Below are positions 5,756-7,300 of a stretch of 7,300 nucleotides of DNA, piece after piece. The notes beneath the pieces were generated by a model. It had not been told where the DNA came from and did no database searches. It saw nothing but the letters and a program-made list of their open reading frames with translations. Origin of the DNA: Thermococci archaeon. GTDB lineage: Archaea > Methanobacteriota_B > Thermococci > Methanofastidiosales > B48-G16. Position 1 is the first letter of the stretch. Every line of letters begins with the position of its first letter. Location of the stretch: positions 1-7,300 of the forward strand of contig DAOVEQ010000049.1 of the NCBI GenBank assembly GCA_030668905.1. The letters are read 5' to 3'. Position numbers and translations under genes: made by a program.

Positions 5756-6789
5756 TCTCCGTTGTTCTTGGCACACGACCTGAGATAGTAAAAATGGCTC
5801 CTATCATAAAAGAGCTAAAAAAGAGAGATATAGACTATTTTGTTATTCACACTGGACAGCATTACTCCTATAATCTTAATAAAGTATTTTTTGAAAATTT
5901 TGAGCTCGAAAAACCGAGATATAATCTAGAAGTAGGATCGGGAACGCACGCCCAACAGACGGGAGAGATATTAAAAAGAATTGAAACTGTCTTAATTAGC
6001 GAAAAACCTGAAATTATTCTTGTGGAGGGGGATACAAACACCGTACTTGCCTCTGCACTTGCTGCTTCAAAATTACATATAAAAGTCGGGCACGTAGAGG
6101 CAGGACTGCGATCTTTCTGGAAATGGATGCCCGAAGAGATAAATCGTCTCCTCACGGATCATGTTTCAGATCTCCTTTTTGCACCCACTGAGATATCCAA
6201 AAATAATCTTTTAAATGAGGGTATAACAAATGGGGTGTACGTAGTCGGCAATACAATAGTAGACTCCTTGAAGCTAAAAAAAATCAAAAAGATAGAAAAA
6301 GATTTTATTCTTCTCACTCTTCACAGAGAAGAAAATGCTGACGATCCGGAGAAATTGAAAAATATAATCAGGGGTACAGAAATGATCAGTGAATATTTCG
6401 ATACTCCTGTAATCTATCCTATTCATCCAAGAACAAAGAAAAATCTTAAAAAATTTGGAATAGAACTAAATGAAAAATTTATAAAACTTATAGATCCTTT
6501 AAACTATTTTAAGTTTCTTTCTTACTTAAAAAGCTGTAAACTTATTCTCACTGACTCAGGAGGGGTACAGGAGGAGGCCTGTGTCTTAAAGGTGCCGTGC
6601 ATCACACTGAGAGAAAACACAGAAAGACCTGAAACTATAAATATAGGTGCAAACATCCTTGCAGGTAGCGATCCAGGAAAAATATTTAAATCTGCTGTAA
6701 AAATGTCAAAAACAAATAAAAAATGGGAGAATCCTTATGGAGAAGATGTTGGAAGGAAGATAGTTGATATTGTTCAGAATTGCATTTAA
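5752..6789 (+). CDS. wecB: UDP-N-acetylglucosamine 2-epimerase (non-hydrolysing)
   Basis: The 345-aa enzyme interconverts UDP-GlcNAc and UDP-ManNAc (EC 5.1.3.14), supplying the substrate for WecC. It has the two-Rossmann-domain (GT-B-like) family pattern. GTRPEIVKMAP (7-17) is followed by THAQQTGEI and EGDTNTV with D94. GHVEAGLRS contains E116, and MPEEINR contains E128/E129, corresponding to the conserved acidic residues of the bacterial enzymes. TLHREEN contains H191, PIHPRT contains H225, and TDSGGVQEE (267-275) and RENTERPE (287-294) bind UDP. The length is slightly short against about 360-380 aa, with no motif missing. The ATG lies in ATGA, overlapping the wecC stop, with GGTG about 7 nt upstream, so translation is coupled. 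No glycosyltransferase follows; the next genes are on the other strand. Confidence 0.94.
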   Translation: MISVVLGTRPEIVKMAPIIKELKKRDIDYFVIHTGQHYSYNLNKVFFENFELEKPRYNLEVGSGTHAQQTGEILKRIETVLISEKPEIILVEGDTNTVLASALAASKLHIKVGHVEAGLRSFWKWMPEEINRLLTDHVSDLLFAPTEISKNNLLNEGITNGVYVVGNTIVDSLKLKKIKKIEKDFILLTLHREENADDPEKLKNIIRGTEMISEYFDTPVIYPIHPRTKKNLKKFGIELNEKFIKLIDPLNYFKFLSYLKSCKLILTDSGGVQEEACVLKVPCITLRENTERPETINIGANILAGSDPGKIFKSAVKMSKTNKKWENPYGEDVGRKIVDIVQNCI

Positions 6790-6798
6790 ATTTCTCTT

Positions 6799-6812
6799 AA
6801 AAAAGAAAAAAA
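6799..6812 (-). terminator. Oligo-T terminator of the cysteine-rich protein gene
   Basis: Read on the minus strand this is TTTTTTTCTTTTTT, 18 bp past the TGA stop of the secreted protein gene. It is a strong candidate for archaeal intrinsic termination. No comparable T run was found for wecB on the plus strand in the 41-bp convergent gap. Confidence 0.6.
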
Positions 6813-6830
6813 TAGATTTTCGATGTTATA

Positions 6831-7169
6831 TCAACTAAAATCATACCAGCAACAGCCGTAGGGATTCATTCCTTTTCCAAGACATATATTGTAGCTAAGG
6901 GCATACATTCCATACCAGTGGCCACAATGCCAACCTCCACTACCAGGATATCGTATACAATCGTATTTTCGGCAGTAGGAAGTACCATAGGTAAGACTCA
7001 TGTCTTCGGCGGGTACCCAATCACAACATCTCTTAATCGCATGTATTGCCATAGGCATAACTTTTCCTTTTCCATTACAAGGACATTCATCGTTTTCATC
7101 TGCTGTAATACTGATAATAGACACTAACAACAAACAAGCGATCACAAAGGTACCGATCCATTTTTTCAT
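6831..7169 (-). CDS. Secreted cysteine-rich small protein, unknown family
   Basis: The 112-aa protein starts with a Sec-type signal peptide: MKK, a hydrophobic core at about 5-21, and a likely signal peptidase site after A23 (SITA before DENDEC). The mature chain of about 89 residues has ten cysteines at 29, 31, 48, 49, 66, 71, 82, 96, 106 and 107. These include one CxC and two CC pairs, and there are many Trp, Tyr and Gly (for example GGWHCGHWYGMYALSYN). Cysteines at this density in an exported protein suggest up to five disulfides, or metal binding through CPC and the His at 81 and 84. The family was not recognised. The ATG at 7169 is chosen because a perfect GGAGGTGA sits 5 nt before it; the in-frame GTG at 7178 is part of that site. 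It follows the truncated repeat-protein gene by 16 bp and probably shares its transcript. Confidence 0.78.
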   Translation of the reverse strand: MKKWIGTFVIACLLLVSIISITADENDECPCNGKGKVMPMAIHAIKRCCDWVPAEDMSLTYGTSYCRKYDCIRYPGSGGWHCGHWYGMYALSYNICLGKGMNPYGCCWYDFS

Positions 7170-7174
7170 ATTTT

Positions 7175-7182
7175 TCACCTCC
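7175..7182 (-). promoter_or_regulatory. Strong ribosome binding site of the cysteine-rich protein
   Basis: GGAGGTGA is an 8-base match to the complement of the archaeal 16S 3' end, 5 nt before the ATG at 7169. It is the strongest site in the window and suggests high expression. The gene appears to lack its own well-spaced TATA box: ATAAAAAT at 7200-7193 would start transcription inside the binding site. Confidence 0.8.
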
Positions 7183-7185
7183 TTT

Positions 7186-7300
7186 TTATTCTATTTTTAT
7201 CAGAAGCAAATCTCCTTCATCCTTTGCCGTAGTTGCTCCTACTATAAGGAATCCTCTATTATCTCCGCAGAGGGAATATGCTATCTGATCCTTTTCATCG
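7186..7300 (-). CDS. C-terminal tail of a repeat protein, probably beta-propeller-like
   Basis: This short frame ends at the TAA 7188-7186 and encodes the last 37 residues of a gene whose start lies beyond the right edge. The tail reads AYSLCGDNRGFLIVGATT and then GDLLLIKIE. It resembles the repeat AYSV..T.DGGYIVAG.T...G..D.LLIKTD found in large secreted propeller-like or delta-60-like proteins of archaea and bacteria. With one repeat visible, the fold is only a suggestion. It lies 16 bp upstream of the secreted cysteine-rich protein, in the same direction, with a strong ribosome binding site between, so the two probably form an operon for exported products. Confidence 0.6.
   Translation of the reverse strand, partial: DEKDQIAYSLCGDNRGFLIVGATTAKDEGDLLLIKIE

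Noticed and set aside
6918..7127. Plus-strand 69-codon open frame opposite the cysteine-rich protein
   Set aside because: The minus strand has a signal peptide, a perfect SD and a terminator, and the plus frame has none of these.
1..7300. CRISPR arrays, tRNA genes, insertion-sequence ends or long direct repeats
   Set aside because: Reading both strands showed no regularly spaced repeats, no tRNA-like T-loop or anticodon arrangement and no transposase; this was by eye only.

Overview
The window looks like a low-GC archaeal chromosome. The clearest marker is a complete ribosomal protein S17e gene (63 aa), a family found in archaea and eukaryotes but not bacteria. Archaeal-type TATA boxes sit about 26 nt before leaderless starts, or about 26 nt before short leaders that carry GGTGAT-type ribosome binding sites. 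Oligo-T terminators without hairpins and a response regulator with a DUF835 output domain agree. A euryarchaeal lineage of the Thermococci / Theionarchaea / Methanofastidiosa kind would fit DUF835, the RHS remnant and the repeat-protein tail, but this placement is an inference and not firm.

Left part (1-1650): the C-terminal third of a NifS/IscS cysteine desulfurase ends at 322. It is followed by a decayed, GC-richer RHS core fragment on the opposite strand, a small three-helix membrane protein (minus strand) and a divergently transcribed small lipoprotein. Then comes rps17e, with its own promoter and a strong ribosome binding site. Its stop codon overlaps the stop codon of the convergent gene that follows.

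Middle (1644-4393): a two-gene minus-strand operon encodes a MinD/ParA-type ATPase and, translationally coupled behind it, a 338-aa helical soluble protein of unknown family. Divergent from it, across 82 bp, is a response regulator (REC + DUF835). Both divergent promoters look leaderless, and a short imperfect palindrome lies midway between the two TATA boxes. This MinD / unknown protein / REC-DUF835 group is the most likely place for an uncharacterised system, possibly a positioning or signalling module.

Right part (4394-7300): wecC and wecB overlap by 4 bp and encode the two steps from UDP-GlcNAc to UDP-ManNAcA, a precursor for surface glycans or protein glycosylation. Convergent to them is a minus-strand operon. 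Its upstream gene, cut by the window edge, ends in a tail resembling a beta-propeller-like repeat. Its downstream gene encodes a secreted protein with ten cysteines in about 89 mature residues, and this family was not recognised. No tRNA, rRNA, CRISPR array or intact mobile element was seen.
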